64,000 bases of DNA from JBGQOG01 sp052113705 (lineage in GTDB: Bacteria; Pseudomonadota; Alphaproteobacteria; Rhodobacterales; Rhodobacteraceae): assembly GCF_052113705.1 (NCBI RefSeq), contig NZ_JBGQOG010000005.1, forward strand, positions 124,001 through 188,000, in the 5' to 3' direction. Positions 50,843 to 59,725 of the stretch are shown here, piece after piece. The stretch's first letter is position 1. Each line of letters starts with the position of its first letter. The notes under the pieces are model-generated. The model saw nothing but the letters and a program-made list of their open reading frames with translations. It was not told the DNA's origin and searched no databases. The translations under genes were made by a program, and so were the position numbers.

Positions 50843-52441
50843 TCATTCCATCGTGATGGAGGAGAAGTTCTGGTACCAGTTCTGCGCCTGTACAAAGCCT
50901 TTGACCTTCGGGCTCAGCGCCCGCGGCGCGACATCATGCGTCACCATCAGGAACAGCGCGTCATTCACGAATTTCTCATGCGTTTTCTGAATGACCGCAT
51001 CCTGAGCCGCCGGATCAAAGGTGGTCTTGATCTCGTCAAACAGGCCCTGCATCTCGTCATCGCAATAATGGCCCCAGTTGGTGCCGTTCGGCGCGACGAG
51101 GTTGCAATCAAGGTGACGGATGAGCGCGGTGAAAGGGTCCTGAATGAAATAGGTGAAGTTGATCGACTGGCTGCCCTCGACCGAGGGATCGGCCGCACCG
51201 GCGCGCCACAGGTTGATCATCTGGTTCCACTCGACGACCATGAACTCGACATCAATGCCAACCTCGGCAAGGTTTTGCTGGATGTATTCGTTCATCGGCA
51301 GCGGCAGCATCTGACCCGAGCCCGAGGGCGAGATCAGCGCCTTGACCTTGAGACGTTTGTCGGGGCCATAGCCCGCCTCGGCGAGCAGTTTCTTGGCTTC
51401 TTCCGGATCGTATTTCACGTCAAATGTCGGATTGCCGAACCATTGCGACGAGGGCGGCAGGAAGCCCTTGGCCGGAACCATCAGCCCGCCAAGCAACGTC
51501 GACATTCCCTCGCGGTCGATGGCAAGGTTGGCCGCCTTGCGCACGCGGATGTCGTTCCAGGGCGAGCCGTCAATGCGGCTGAGATGCCAGGTCCAGTTGT
51601 GCGGATAGGCGTTCGACGAGATGACAAATCCATTGCCGGTCATCGCCGGGATGGTGTCCGGCGCCGGGGCTTCGATCCAGTCAACCTGGCCCGACATCAG
51701 CGCGGCGGCGCGCGCATTCGGTTCGGGCAGCGGGATCAGCACCATCTTGTCGAGTTTCGGCAAGCGGGTCGTGTCCCAATAATCCGGGTTCGGCACCAGC
51801 TCGGCCCGCTCGCGCGGCACGAAGGTTTCCAGTTTCCACGGGCCAGTGCCCGAGGGCGCGGCCGCAACCTTTTCCCAGTCTTTGCCCTGGGCTTCCCAGT
51901 TCGCCTTGGAGGAAATGAGGATCCAGGCCAGCTGATAGGGCAGGGTTGCGTCGGGCGTCTTGGTGATGATCTCCAGCGTGTGATCGTCGAGCGCCGTGTA
52001 GCTGGCGACGGCGGGGATCCGCGATTTGCCCTGTGCGGCCTGACGCGAGTCATATTGCTCGGAGGTGTCGACCAGAAGCTTGTCGAGGTTCCAGGCCACC
52101 ACCTCGGCGGTGAGGGGACTTCCGTCGTGGAAGGTGACGCCTTCACGGATCTTGAACGTCCACTTTGTCTTGTTCTCGGCATCAACCGACCATTCGGTCG
52201 CCAGACCCGGGATCAGGACGGAGGGTTTGTCGGCGCTGGTCAGATCCCACTCGATCAGTGAATCATAGACGGTATAGCCCATGAAGCGCATGCCTTCGCC
52301 GCCCTGGTCGGTCTGGCCGGTGGTCAGCGGAATGTCGGAAGCGGTCATCCCAACGCGCAAAGTCCCCTGCGCGGCCGCCGTCTGCGCGCAGATCAGACCC
52401 GCCGTCAGGGCGAGCGCTGCAAAGCTCTTTTTCAGTCTCAT
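50843..52441 (-). CDS. DppA/OppA-type periplasmic binding protein (second importer)
   Basis: A 532-residue family 5 binding protein with a Sec signal (MRLKKSFAALALTAGLICAQ, cleavage near AAA-Q, residue 24). The mature part has WTFKIREGVTFHDGSPLTAEVVAWNLDKL (about 95-123), GTGPWKLETFVPRERAELV and the closing NWYQNFSSITME. ATG 52441 follows GGAGG at 8 nt; an 85-residue upstream frame is not family-like. It is the first gene of a nine-gene operon ending with the hydratase at 43926, so its ligand is probably the substrate of the amidase-RidA-hydratase route. Confidence 0.92.
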   Translation of the reverse strand: MRLKKSFAALALTAGLICAQTAAAQGTLRVGMTASDIPLTTGQTDQGGEGMRFMGYTVYDSLIEWDLTSADKPSVLIPGLATEWSVDAENKTKWTFKIREGVTFHDGSPLTAEVVAWNLDKLLVDTSEQYDSRQAAQGKSRIPAVASYTALDDHTLEIITKTPDATLPYQLAWILISSKANWEAQGKDWEKVAAAPSGTGPWKLETFVPRERAELVPNPDYWDTTRLPKLDKMVLIPLPEPNARAAALMSGQVDWIEAPAPDTIPAMTGNGFVISSNAYPHNWTWHLSRIDGSPWNDIRVRKAANLAIDREGMSTLLGGLMVPAKGFLPPSSQWFGNPTFDVKYDPEEAKKLLAEAGYGPDKRLKVKALISPSGSGQMLPLPMNEYIQQNLAEVGIDVEFMVVEWNQMINLWRAGAADPSVEGSQSINFTYFIQDPFTALIRHLDCNLVAPNGTNWGHYCDDEMQGLFDEIKTTFDPAAQDAVIQKTHEKFVNDALFLMVTHDVAPRALSPKVKGFVQAQNWYQNFSSITME

Positions 52442-52976
52442 CACGCGTGGCCTCCTTGTCGCGATGGGGCCACTTGGGCGGGCCCCCGAGAAGAAAGGCT
52501 GGAGAAGCTCATGTTTTCGTGCAGTAGCAAAACGAACGCGCTGCGGTGCAGAAACGCCAAAAGCTGCATTCTGCGGAAATATTAATCGCTTGGTCAGAGA
52601 ATGCCGCCTCACCGCGCGCTTTTGGCACCGGGGCGGGATCAGAATCGTCCTTCGCGGCCCCTTGACCGAAGGGGCAAGTCTCAGACCGTGCGGCATCGGC
52701 GGCCTGTGGCCGCGATGCGGCTTCCCCGGTCTCTCCCGCCTCCTCTCGGCCAGTGGGCCACGGGCTTGGGCCTAAGGCGGGCGACTCCAGCGCGCTGTCA
52801 CGCGCCCTCACGGCCTGTTTGGCCGCTTTTCGCGGAGCGGTCAGCATGGCAGGGTGCCTTATGCCGCCTTACCAGCGCGACGGGCTCGTTTGTCAGTTCC
52901 TGCGCGCTGGAAAACCAACCCGCCACGGGCGTCGCCGTTGCATCCCTGCCGCCCGAGGGCGGTCAAAGGGGTGGGT
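52442..52976. other. Gene-free region between pobA and the second dpp operon
   Basis: About 535 nt. The segment nearest 52442 (to about 52590) is less GC-rich and should hold the promoter of the nine-gene operon. Two similar blocks, GTGCAGTAGCAAAACG near 52520 and GTGCAGAAACG near 52544, are spaced about two helical turns apart. The rest gives only Arg/Pro/Ala-rich frames that I do not accept as genes. Confidence 0.5.
52949..52962. terminator. Short GC hairpin after pobA
   Basis: CCGCCC (52949-52954) pairs with GGGCGG (52957-52962) across GA, 15 nt past the pobA stop on the minus strand. No T-run, so weak evidence. Confidence 0.35.
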
Positions 52977-54146
52977 TCAATAGGGTAAACCCACATAGTT
53001 ACGCGCCATCGTCTCTTGCGCCGAGGGCAGGTGATGCAACTGCGCCAGATCATTTTCCTGCACTTTTTGATCGAAGGCCGATTGCTCGGGGAAACGATGC
53101 AGCATCGTGGTCATCCACCAGCTGAACCGCATCGCGCCCCAGACCCGGGCCAGCGCCTTGTCCGAATAGCCCGCAAGCAGGCTCAGATCCTTGTCCTGAT
53201 AGGCGGCCTTGAGCGCGGTAAAGAGGTAATGCACATCGGATGCCGCAAGGTTGAGCCCCTTGGCCCCGGTCGGCGGCACGATATGGGCCGCATCGCCCAC
53301 CAGAAAGAGCCGCCCGAACTGCATCGGCTCACAAACGAAACTGCGCAGGGGGGCGATGGATTTCTCGATCGACGGGCCGGTTTCCATCTGGGCCGCAACC
53401 GTTTCGGGCAGGCGCCGTTTCAGCTCTGCCCAGAAGGCGTCGTCGGACCAATCCTCGACCTTGTCGGTCAGCGGCACCTGGATGTAATAGCGCGACAGAT
53501 GCTCATTGCGCATCGAGGCCAGCGCAAATCCGCGCGGGTGGTTGGCATAGATCAGCTCATCCGCCGCCGGTTTGGTCCGCGACAAAATCCCAAGCCAGCC
53601 AAAGGGATAGACCTTTTCAAACTCATGGCGGACTGCGGCGGGGATGGTCGGGCGGCTGACGCCGTGAAAACCGTCGCAGCCCGCGATGTAATCACACGCC
53701 AGACGCTGTGCCTTGCCGTCCTGCACAAAGGTCACATAGGGCGCGCCGCTTTCAACATCATGCAATTCGACATCGTGGACCTCATGCAGGATCGTGGCCC
53801 CCAGCGAGTCCTGCGCCTCATAGAGGTCGCGGGTTACTTCGGTCTGGCCATAGACCATCACCTCACTGTTGGCGCGCGCCTTGAAATCCACCCGGAACAT
53901 GCCCTCTGCGGTCGAGAGATAGCAGCCCTCATGCGGGTGCCCCTCTGCGTCCATCCGCGCGCTCGCCCCGGCTTGCCGCAGCAAGTCGACCATGCCCTCT
54001 TCCAGCACACCGGCGCGGATCCGTGAGAGCACATAGTCGCGGCTCTTGCGCTCGAGAACCACGGTGGAAATGCCCGCAAGGTTCAGGAGTTGCGACAACA
54101 AAAGCCCCGACGGGCCGCCGCCAATGATGGCAACTTGCGTTTTCAT
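52977..54146 (-). CDS. pobA: 4-hydroxybenzoate 3-monooxygenase PobA
   Basis: PobA is a single-component FAD monooxygenase that converts 4-hydroxybenzoate to protocatechuate using NADPH. The 389-residue length fits the family (about 390-394). The FAD motif is VAIIGGGPSGLLLSQLLNLAG (residues 5-25). Family stretches are SRIRAGVLEEGMVDLLRQAG (about 41-60), YIAGCDGFHGVSR (about 153) with the NADPH/FAD DG motif, and the second FAD motif FLVGDAAHIVPPTGAKGLNLA (about 276). It is divergent from its AraC regulator across a 91-nt AT-rich region. No protocatechuate genes are in the window. Confidence 0.96.
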   Translation of the reverse strand: MKTQVAIIGGGPSGLLLSQLLNLAGISTVVLERKSRDYVLSRIRAGVLEEGMVDLLRQAGASARMDAEGHPHEGCYLSTAEGMFRVDFKARANSEVMVYGQTEVTRDLYEAQDSLGATILHEVHDVELHDVESGAPYVTFVQDGKAQRLACDYIAGCDGFHGVSRPTIPAAVRHEFEKVYPFGWLGILSRTKPAADELIYANHPRGFALASMRNEHLSRYYIQVPLTDKVEDWSDDAFWAELKRRLPETVAAQMETGPSIEKSIAPLRSFVCEPMQFGRLFLVGDAAHIVPPTGAKGLNLAASDVHYLFTALKAAYQDKDLSLLAGYSDKALARVWGAMRFSWWMTTMLHRFPEQSAFDQKVQENDLAQLHHLPSAQETMARNYVGLPY

Positions 54147-54183
54147 AAGACCATCCCTTCCTCGAATGATGGTGATAATAAAA

Positions 54184-54194
54184 CATCAATGATG
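54184..54194. promoter_or_regulatory. Palindrome in the pobA/pobR promoter region
   Basis: CATCA-A-TGATG is a perfect inverted repeat in a markedly AT-rich 91-nt divergent promoter, 38 nt from the pobA start and 44 nt from the AraC gene start. It is a plausible regulator site. Confidence 0.45.
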
Positions 54195-54237
54195 CAAATT
54201 AATGGACATATGCGAAATTAAATGGCATTTTTGATAC

Positions 54238-55089
54238 ATGAATCAGGCCGTCCCCATCTATGCGCTTTACGGTGAAAGCGACGCTTTTCCCGACCTGTTG
54301 CATTGCGAAGAGATCACCGATCGTGCCTCGCTGCATGACTGGGAGATTGCCCCGCACCGCCACCCCAACCTGCATCAGGTCTTCGTGCTGCTCCGCGGTC
54401 AGGCGCAGATCCACGTGGACGGCACGGATCAAACGCCCGCGCTGCCGGTCATTCTCAGCGTGCCGCGCGGCGCGGTTCACAGTTTCACCTTTGCGCAGGG
54501 GACCGAGGGCTTTGTGCTGACCTTGCCGGTTGCCGAATTTCCGGCGGCATTTGGCGAAGGCTCTGCCCTGCGGGCGCCTCTGGCAAGATGGGGCATGGCG
54601 CCGCTCACCGATGAGCTGCGGGCTGCGGTTCTGGCGATCAGTGCCGAGCATGCGGGCGACGCCAAAGACCGCGCGGTGATGCTGCACGCGCGCGCCATGC
54701 AGCTTTTGTGTCACCTCACCCGGGGGCTGCCCGATGACGGCACCTCCACGCATTCAGACCGTCATATGGAGCGCTTTGATGCGCAGATCCGCGCGCATCT
54801 GCGGGATCACTGGACGCTGGCGGCCTATTGCGCGGCCTTGGCGATGACGCCCACGCATCTCAACCGGATCACGCGCCGGTGCGTCGGCCTGTCGGCCGCG
54901 CGCTATATCGAGACGCGGCTGTTTCACGAGGCTTGTCGCATGCTTGCCTATACGCGGATGGGGGTCGCGGAGGTCGGCTATTCGCTGGGGTTCAACGATC
55001 CCGCCTATTTTTCGCGCGCCTTCCGGCGACACACGGGCCAGACGCCGGGCGCCTACCGCGCGCGGTTCAATCCGCCCGGAACAGCCTGA
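54238..55089 (+). CDS. pobR: AraC-family activator of pobA (PobR/PobC type)
   Basis: A 283-residue AraC regulator. The N-terminal cupin sensor (about 30-100) contains LHDWEIAPHRHPNLHQVFVLLRGQAQIHVDG. The C-terminal HTH pair (about 185-278) reads LAAYCAALAMTPTHLNRITRR and EVGYSLGFNDPAYFSRAFRRHTGQTPGAYR. AraC-type pobA activators respond to 4-hydroxybenzoate in pseudomonads and relatives. The divergent placement beside pobA supports this role; no closer functional evidence is visible. Confidence 0.88.
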   Translation: MNQAVPIYALYGESDAFPDLLHCEEITDRASLHDWEIAPHRHPNLHQVFVLLRGQAQIHVDGTDQTPALPVILSVPRGAVHSFTFAQGTEGFVLTLPVAEFPAAFGEGSALRAPLARWGMAPLTDELRAAVLAISAEHAGDAKDRAVMLHARAMQLLCHLTRGLPDDGTSTHSDRHMERFDAQIRAHLRDHWTLAAYCAALAMTPTHLNRITRRCVGLSAARYIETRLFHEACRMLAYTRMGVAEVGYSLGFNDPAYFSRAFRRHTGQTPGAYRARFNPPGTA

Positions 55090-55532
55090 CGCCCCGGGCG
55101 CCCCCCCCCCCAACCACCACCCCTCGGTTTGGGGTGACCGGAAGGCCGCTGATGGCGCGGCCAAGCAGAGCCGGATGACGCAATGCCCCGCCGGGCCCTA
55201 TCGCGTGAAATCCTCAATGTGATCGCGTCCGGGCCGCGGGTTCGATCCGCCGGATCAGAGGGAATCGCCATCGCGCCGAGCCTTTGTTCGGCGGGTGCCC
55301 AAAGGGTGGGTAGGGTGCAAAAGCAAACACCCCTGCTCAGAAGGATCCCTGTCAGAAAGTGACGAAGTGCTGCATTCTGGGGCCAGATCAAGCAGCTTCG
55401 ACCCGGAAGATTTGGGCATTCTAGACTCGGAATCATTTAAGGTGTTCCAAAAGACGGCGTATTGCTGTCTGAAATTCTATTTTTGACAGGTTTGATTTGG
55501 GTCAACCTATTTGCAGTGAGAGGCAGTGGACG
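55090..55532. other. Intergenic region upstream of the polysaccharide cluster
   Basis: About 443 nt. It begins with an 11-C homopolymer (55101-55111) and a hairpin (CACCCC/GGGGTG, 55118-55136) that may end pobR transcription. The last 110 nt are AT-rich and hold the promoter candidate at 55483. No gene is seen. Confidence 0.55.
55483..55513 (+). promoter_or_regulatory. Sigma-70-like promoter candidate of the polysaccharide operon
   Basis: TTGACA (55483-55488) is a perfect -35 hexamer. CTATTT (55507-55512), 18 nt on, is a weak -10. It lies about 20 nt upstream of the phosphomannomutase ATG. The surrounding AT-rich DNA fits a promoter. Confidence 0.45.
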
Positions 55533-56933
55533 ATGTCCGTAGCTACACCTAAATTTGGCACAAGCGGCCTGCGAGGGCTTGTGACCGCTTTGACCACCGA
55601 GTGCATCACCCAGTACACACATGCGTTTCTCGCGGCCTGCCCGGTCAGGACCGGGTTGTTTGTCGGGCGTGACCTGCGGGATTCGTCCGGGCGCATCGCG
55701 GGAGATGTCATCGCGGCGGCGCGTGCGGCGGGCGTTGACGTCACGGATTGTGGAGAGGTGCCGACCCCTGCACTGGCGCTGGCCTCGATGCGGGCTGGCG
55801 CGGCGGCGATCATGGTGACGGGCAGCCACATCCCGGCGGATCGCAACGGGCTGAAGTTTTATCTGCCGTCCGGCGAAATATCGAAATCCGACGAGACGGC
55901 GATTGTCGGGCATCTGGGCACAGCCGTTTCTGCCGCGGCCGAGGGCGCACTCACGCAGTACCCCGAGGCAGCATCCGACTATGTCGGGCGCTATGTCTCG
56001 GCCTTTGGCACGGACCTGTTCGCCGGGCTGCGGCTGGGGATCTATCAGCATTCATCGGTTGCGCGTGATCTGCTCTGCGACGTCGTGACCGGGTTGGGCG
56101 GCGACGCGGTGCCTCTGGCGCGTTCCGAAGTCTTCGTGCCCGTGGATACCGAAGCGGTTGACCCCGACACCCGGACGCAACTGGCCGCCTGGTGCGCCGA
56201 ATACGGGCTCGATGCGGTGCTGTCGACCGACGGGGATGCCGACAGGCCGATGCTCGTCGATGCCACCGGCACGCTTGTCGCGGGCGATCTGTTGGGCGTG
56301 TTGACGGCGCAGGCGCTGGGGGCAGAGGTGATCTGCACGCCGGTGTCGTCGAATTCGATGGTGACCGAGCTTGGATTCCGGGCCGTTGAATTGACCCGGA
56401 TCGGGTCTCCCTTCGTGATTGCCGCGATGGAAGGCTGTCTGGCGCAGGCGCCCGACGCGAAAGTGGTTGGGTTCGAGGCCAATGGCGGCTTCCTGCTCGG
56501 CTTTGACGCGCAGGGCCCGGCCGGCGCGCTGCCGGCGCTGATGACGCGGGATGCGTTCTTGCCGATGGTGGCGCCGCTTGCCTTTGCGCGGGCGCGCGGA
56601 TGCGGCTTGGCGGAAATGCGGGGCGGCCTGCCTGCCCGGGTGACGGCCGCCGACCGGTTGACCGATATCCCGACGGAGGCGTCAAATGCCTTCCTCGATG
56701 CGCTGATCCACAGCCCTGAAAAGCGTGCAGCCTTTGTGGCGACGATGGGCGAGGAAGTCGCTGTCGATCTGACCGATGGCTTGCGCATCTATCTGGACGG
56801 CAAGCGTGTCGTGCATCTGCGGCCCTCGGGCAACGCGCCCGAATTCCGCGTCTATGCAGAGGCCGACAGCACCGAAAACGCGCGTATATTGCTTGCATCG
56901 GCACTTTCCTTGGTGGTTTCTGGGCTTGCATGA
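55533..56933 (+). CDS. Phosphomannomutase/phosphoglucomutase
   Basis: A 466-residue phosphohexomutase. The N-terminal KFGTSGLRGLV is at 7-17 and the phosphoserine loop is VTGSHIPADRNGLKFY (about 91-106). Mg2+ site DGDADRP (about 231) and sugar loop GFEANGGF (about 313) follow. The phosphate-binding loop is LRPSGNAPEFRVYAE near residue 430. It interconverts mannose 6- and 1-phosphate, the step before GDP-mannose. It is the first gene of the cluster, 58 nt before the ManC/AlgA gene. Both ManB and AlgC names are used for this family, so no symbol is assigned. Confidence 0.92.
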   Translation: MSVATPKFGTSGLRGLVTALTTECITQYTHAFLAACPVRTGLFVGRDLRDSSGRIAGDVIAAARAAGVDVTDCGEVPTPALALASMRAGAAAIMVTGSHIPADRNGLKFYLPSGEISKSDETAIVGHLGTAVSAAAEGALTQYPEAASDYVGRYVSAFGTDLFAGLRLGIYQHSSVARDLLCDVVTGLGGDAVPLARSEVFVPVDTEAVDPDTRTQLAAWCAEYGLDAVLSTDGDADRPMLVDATGTLVAGDLLGVLTAQALGAEVICTPVSSNSMVTELGFRAVELTRIGSPFVIAAMEGCLAQAPDAKVVGFEANGGFLLGFDAQGPAGALPALMTRDAFLPMVAPLAFARARGCGLAEMRGGLPARVTAADRLTDIPTEASNAFLDALIHSPEKRAAFVATMGEEVAVDLTDGLRIYLDGKRVVHLRPSGNAPEFRVYAEADSTENARILLASALSLVVSGLA

Positions 56934-56991
56934 TAAGGTTTGCGCTGCGGCGCGGCATTCAATTGACATGCTGATTGGGGACTGAGGTACG

Positions 56992-58425
56992 ATGATCTAT
57001 CCGACGATACTTTGTGGTGGTTCCGGAACGCGTCTTTGGCCGCTCTCCCGCAAAAGCTATCCCAAGCAATTTGTACCGCTTGTCGGCGCGCAAACGCTGT
57101 TTCAGGCCTCGGTGGAGCGTGTGGTGGGGGCCGAATTTGCGGCGCCGATCGTCCTCACCAACAGCGATTTCCGTTTCATCGTGACCGAGCAACTCGCCGA
57201 GTTGGGCATTGACCCGGGTGCGGTGCTGATCGAGCCGGAGGGCCGCAATACCGCCCCCGCAGTGCTGGCGGCGGCGCTTTATGCCCAATCCAACGATCCG
57301 GAAGCGGTGCTGCTCGTGATGCCGTCGGATCACGAAATTCCCGATTCCGCGGCGTTCAAGGCCGCGGTCGCCCGCGGATTGCCCGCGCTCGCCGAGGGCC
57401 GTATCGTGACCTTCGGGATCACCCCGTCGCGTCCCGAGACCGGCTATGGCTATCTCGAACTGGCCCAAAGCCCGACCGCCGCAGGAGAGCCCGTGGCACT
57501 GAGCCGGTTTGTCGAGAAGCCTGACCTCGCCAATGCACAAGCAATGCTCGACGCAGGGAATTTCCTGTGGAACGCGGGTATCTTCCTGTTCCGGGCGGCA
57601 GATATGGTTGCCGCTTTCGAAACGCATGCCCCCGAAGTTCTGTCGGCGGTGCGCGGGGCCACGGACGCCGCGAAGGCGGATCTGGGCTTCCTGCGGCTGG
57701 CGCCGGAATTCTGGTCGAAAGCGCCGGATATCTCGCTCGACTATGCGGTCATGGAAAAGGCGACGAACCTGTCCGTGGTGCAATTCGACGGCGAATGGTC
57801 CGATCTGGGCGGCTGGGATGCGGTTTGGTCGGGCAGCGCGCCGGATGAAACCGGTGTTGTGACCCGGGGCGCCGCGAGTGCGATCGACTGCAGCAACAGC
57901 CTTTTGCGGTCTGACAGCGACGGGTTGGAACTGGTCGGCATCGGATTGGAGAACATCATCGCCGTTGCGATGAACGATGCCGTGCTGGTGGCGGATATGA
58001 GCCGCGCACAGGATGTGAAAAAGGCGGTTGACCTGCTCAAGAGCCGTGCCGTCAAACAGGCTGTGCAGTTTCCCAAGGATCACCGCCCCTGGGGCTGGTT
58101 TGAAACGCTGGCACTTGCCGACCGCTTCCAGGTGAAGCGCATCGTTGTGCATCCCGGCGCCAGCCTGAGCCTGCAAAGCCACCACCACCGCTCCGAACAT
58201 TGGATCGTGGTGCAGGGCACCGCAAAAGTGACGATTGATGACACGGTGAAACTCGTTACTGAAAATCAATCCGTTTACATCCCCCTCGGGTCGCTCCATC
58301 GGATGGAGAACCCCGGTAAGGTGCCGATGGTGCTTATTGAAGTGCAGACCGGGACCTACCTCGGTGAAGACGATATTGTACGCTATGAAGACGTTTACGC
58401 CCGCGGTCAGGGCGCCAAGGGCTAA
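56992..58425 (+). CDS. manC: Mannose-1-phosphate guanylyltransferase / mannose-6-phosphate isomerase
   Basis: A 477-residue bifunctional type II enzyme (ManC/AlgA). The nucleotidyl-transferase domain opens PTILCGGSGTRLWPLSRKSY (4-23) with the family stretch FVEKPDLANAQAML and NAGIFLFRA. The C-terminal cupin isomerase domain has RPWGWFETL, VHPGASLSLQSHHHRSEHWIVV and GTAKVTIDD. It makes GDP-mannose and can supply mannose 6-phosphate. With the adjacent mutase and dehydrogenase it completes the route to GDP-mannuronate. The start follows GGGGACTGAGGTACG. Confidence 0.95.
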   Translation: MIYPTILCGGSGTRLWPLSRKSYPKQFVPLVGAQTLFQASVERVVGAEFAAPIVLTNSDFRFIVTEQLAELGIDPGAVLIEPEGRNTAPAVLAAALYAQSNDPEAVLLVMPSDHEIPDSAAFKAAVARGLPALAEGRIVTFGITPSRPETGYGYLELAQSPTAAGEPVALSRFVEKPDLANAQAMLDAGNFLWNAGIFLFRAADMVAAFETHAPEVLSAVRGATDAAKADLGFLRLAPEFWSKAPDISLDYAVMEKATNLSVVQFDGEWSDLGGWDAVWSGSAPDETGVVTRGAASAIDCSNSLLRSDSDGLELVGIGLENIIAVAMNDAVLVADMSRAQDVKKAVDLLKSRAVKQAVQFPKDHRPWGWFETLALADRFQVKRIVVHPGASLSLQSHHHRSEHWIVVQGTAKVTIDDTVKLVTENQSVYIPLGSLHRMENPGKVPMVLIEVQTGTYLGEDDIVRYEDVYARGQGAKG

Positions 58426-58449
58426 TCAAGAACACAATCGGGGAAGAAC

Positions 58450-59718
58450 ACGAAGGTCGCAATTTTCGGCCTGGGCTATGGCGGGTTCACAGCTGCTTGC
58501 TGTATTGCAAGTGAAGGTCATTCGGTGGTGGGTGCGGACGCCTCGGATGTCAAAATCGCCGATATCGCGCGGGGCGTTGCGCCCTTCGAGGAGCCGGGCC
58601 TGCAAGAGTTGATGAAAACGGCGCTGGACGCCAACTTGCTGTCGGCCACCAAGTCGGTGTCAGAGGCGCTTGTCGGCACCGATCTGGCCATCGTTTGCGT
58701 GGGCACGCCCTCGGGGCCGAACGGCGCGCATGACATGCGCTACATCGCCGATGTCACGCGCCAGATTGCGCAGGCGCTGTTGGAAATGCCGGGCACTTCC
58801 CTGACGGTTTCCTACCGCTCGACCATGCGTCCGGGCACGATTGCGCGGCTGATTTCGCCGATTTTCCGGTCGATCGTCGGTGCCGATTGGGAAAGCCGCG
58901 TGGATCTGGTCTACAACCCCGAATTCCTGCGCGAGGCCACCGCGATCGCGGATTACTTCAATCCGCCCAAGATCGTCATCGGCACCCGCACCGGCGAGCC
59001 TTCGGCGGTGATGGACAAATTGCATGAGAACATCGAGGCATCGGTCTTTTACACCGGCTTTGAAGAGGCCGAACTGACCAAGTTTGTCGACAATTCCTGG
59101 CATGCCGTCAAAGTCGCCTTCGCGAATGAGGTTGGCCGGGTGTGCGAAAAGCTTGGCATCTCGGCCACGAAAGTGCACGAGATTCTCGTCTCGGACACCA
59201 AGCTGAACATCTCGTCCTATTACACCCGTCCGGGGGGTGCGTTCGGGGGCTCTTGCCTGCCCAAAGATGTGCGCGCGCTGAATTTCATCGCCTCGGATGT
59301 CAATGCGCAGACCCATTTGCTGGACAGCCTGCTGCGCTCGAACGAGGCGCATAAGAACCACCAGTTCGAGAATGCCCTCAAGCGGCTTCCGGCGGGGGGT
59401 GGCAAGGTGCTGATGGCGGGGCTGGCGTTCAAAGCGGACACGGACGATCTGCGCGAAAGCCCCAACGTCGACCTCGCGCGCAAGTTTCTTGAGGCGGGCT
59501 ATGAGCTGCGGGTGTTCGACCCCAAACTTGAGCCGGCACGTCTGCGTGGCCAGAACCTTGGGTATGTTTACTCTGCGCTGCCCACGATCGATGAACTGCT
59601 GATCGACAAGGCCGAAGCCGAGGCCGGTGATTGGGATCTGGTGGTCGTCAATAATGCGACCGGCAAGTTGCTCGACCTGACAAACCGCGCGGTTTACGCC
59701 ACCCACTCGATCGTGTGA
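58450..59718 (+). CDS. algD: GDP-mannose 6-dehydrogenase (AlgD-like), apparent ACG start
   Basis: The reading frame encodes KVAIFGLGYGGFTAACCIAS (NAD loop GxGxxG) directly after ACG at 58450. No ATG, GTG or TTG lies between the preceding in-frame stop (58423) and GTG 58525, which would cut off the Rossmann motif. A GGGGAAGA site sits just upstream of the ACG. Counted from ACG the protein has 422 residues and the catalytic Cys of FGGSCLPKDVRAL is residue 269, next to Cys268 of P. aeruginosa AlgD. YTRPGGAFGGSCLPKDVRAL is AlgD-like rather than UDP-glucose dehydrogenase-like (GFGGSCFPKD). It oxidises GDP-mannose to GDP-mannuronate. The start may be true ACG initiation or a mutated/misread ATG. 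Confidence 0.85.
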   Translation, partial: TKVAIFGLGYGGFTAACCIASEGHSVVGADASDVKIADIARGVAPFEEPGLQELMKTALDANLLSATKSVSEALVGTDLAIVCVGTPSGPNGAHDMRYIADVTRQIAQALLEMPGTSLTVSYRSTMRPGTIARLISPIFRSIVGADWESRVDLVYNPEFLREATAIADYFNPPKIVIGTRTGEPSAVMDKLHENIEASVFYTGFEEAELTKFVDNSWHAVKVAFANEVGRVCEKLGISATKVHEILVSDTKLNISSYYTRPGGAFGGSCLPKDVRALNFIASDVNAQTHLLDSLLRSNEAHKNHQFENALKRLPAGGGKVLMAGLAFKADTDDLRESPNVDLARKFLEAGYELRVFDPKLEPARLRGQNLGYVYSALPTIDELLIDKAEAEAGDWDLVVVNNATGKLLDLTNRAVYATHSIV

Positions 59719-59725
59719 GCAATTG

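Noticed and set aside
52509..52847. A 112-codon minus-strand frame upstream of the second dppA-like gene
   Set aside because: Ala/Arg/Pro-rich with no motif and no convincing ribosome site; it overlaps the likely promoter region.
58525..59718. AlgD-like gene starting at GTG 58525
   Set aside because: This start removes the Rossmann GxGxxG loop and shifts the catalytic Cys out of its family position; the ACG start at 58450 fits both.
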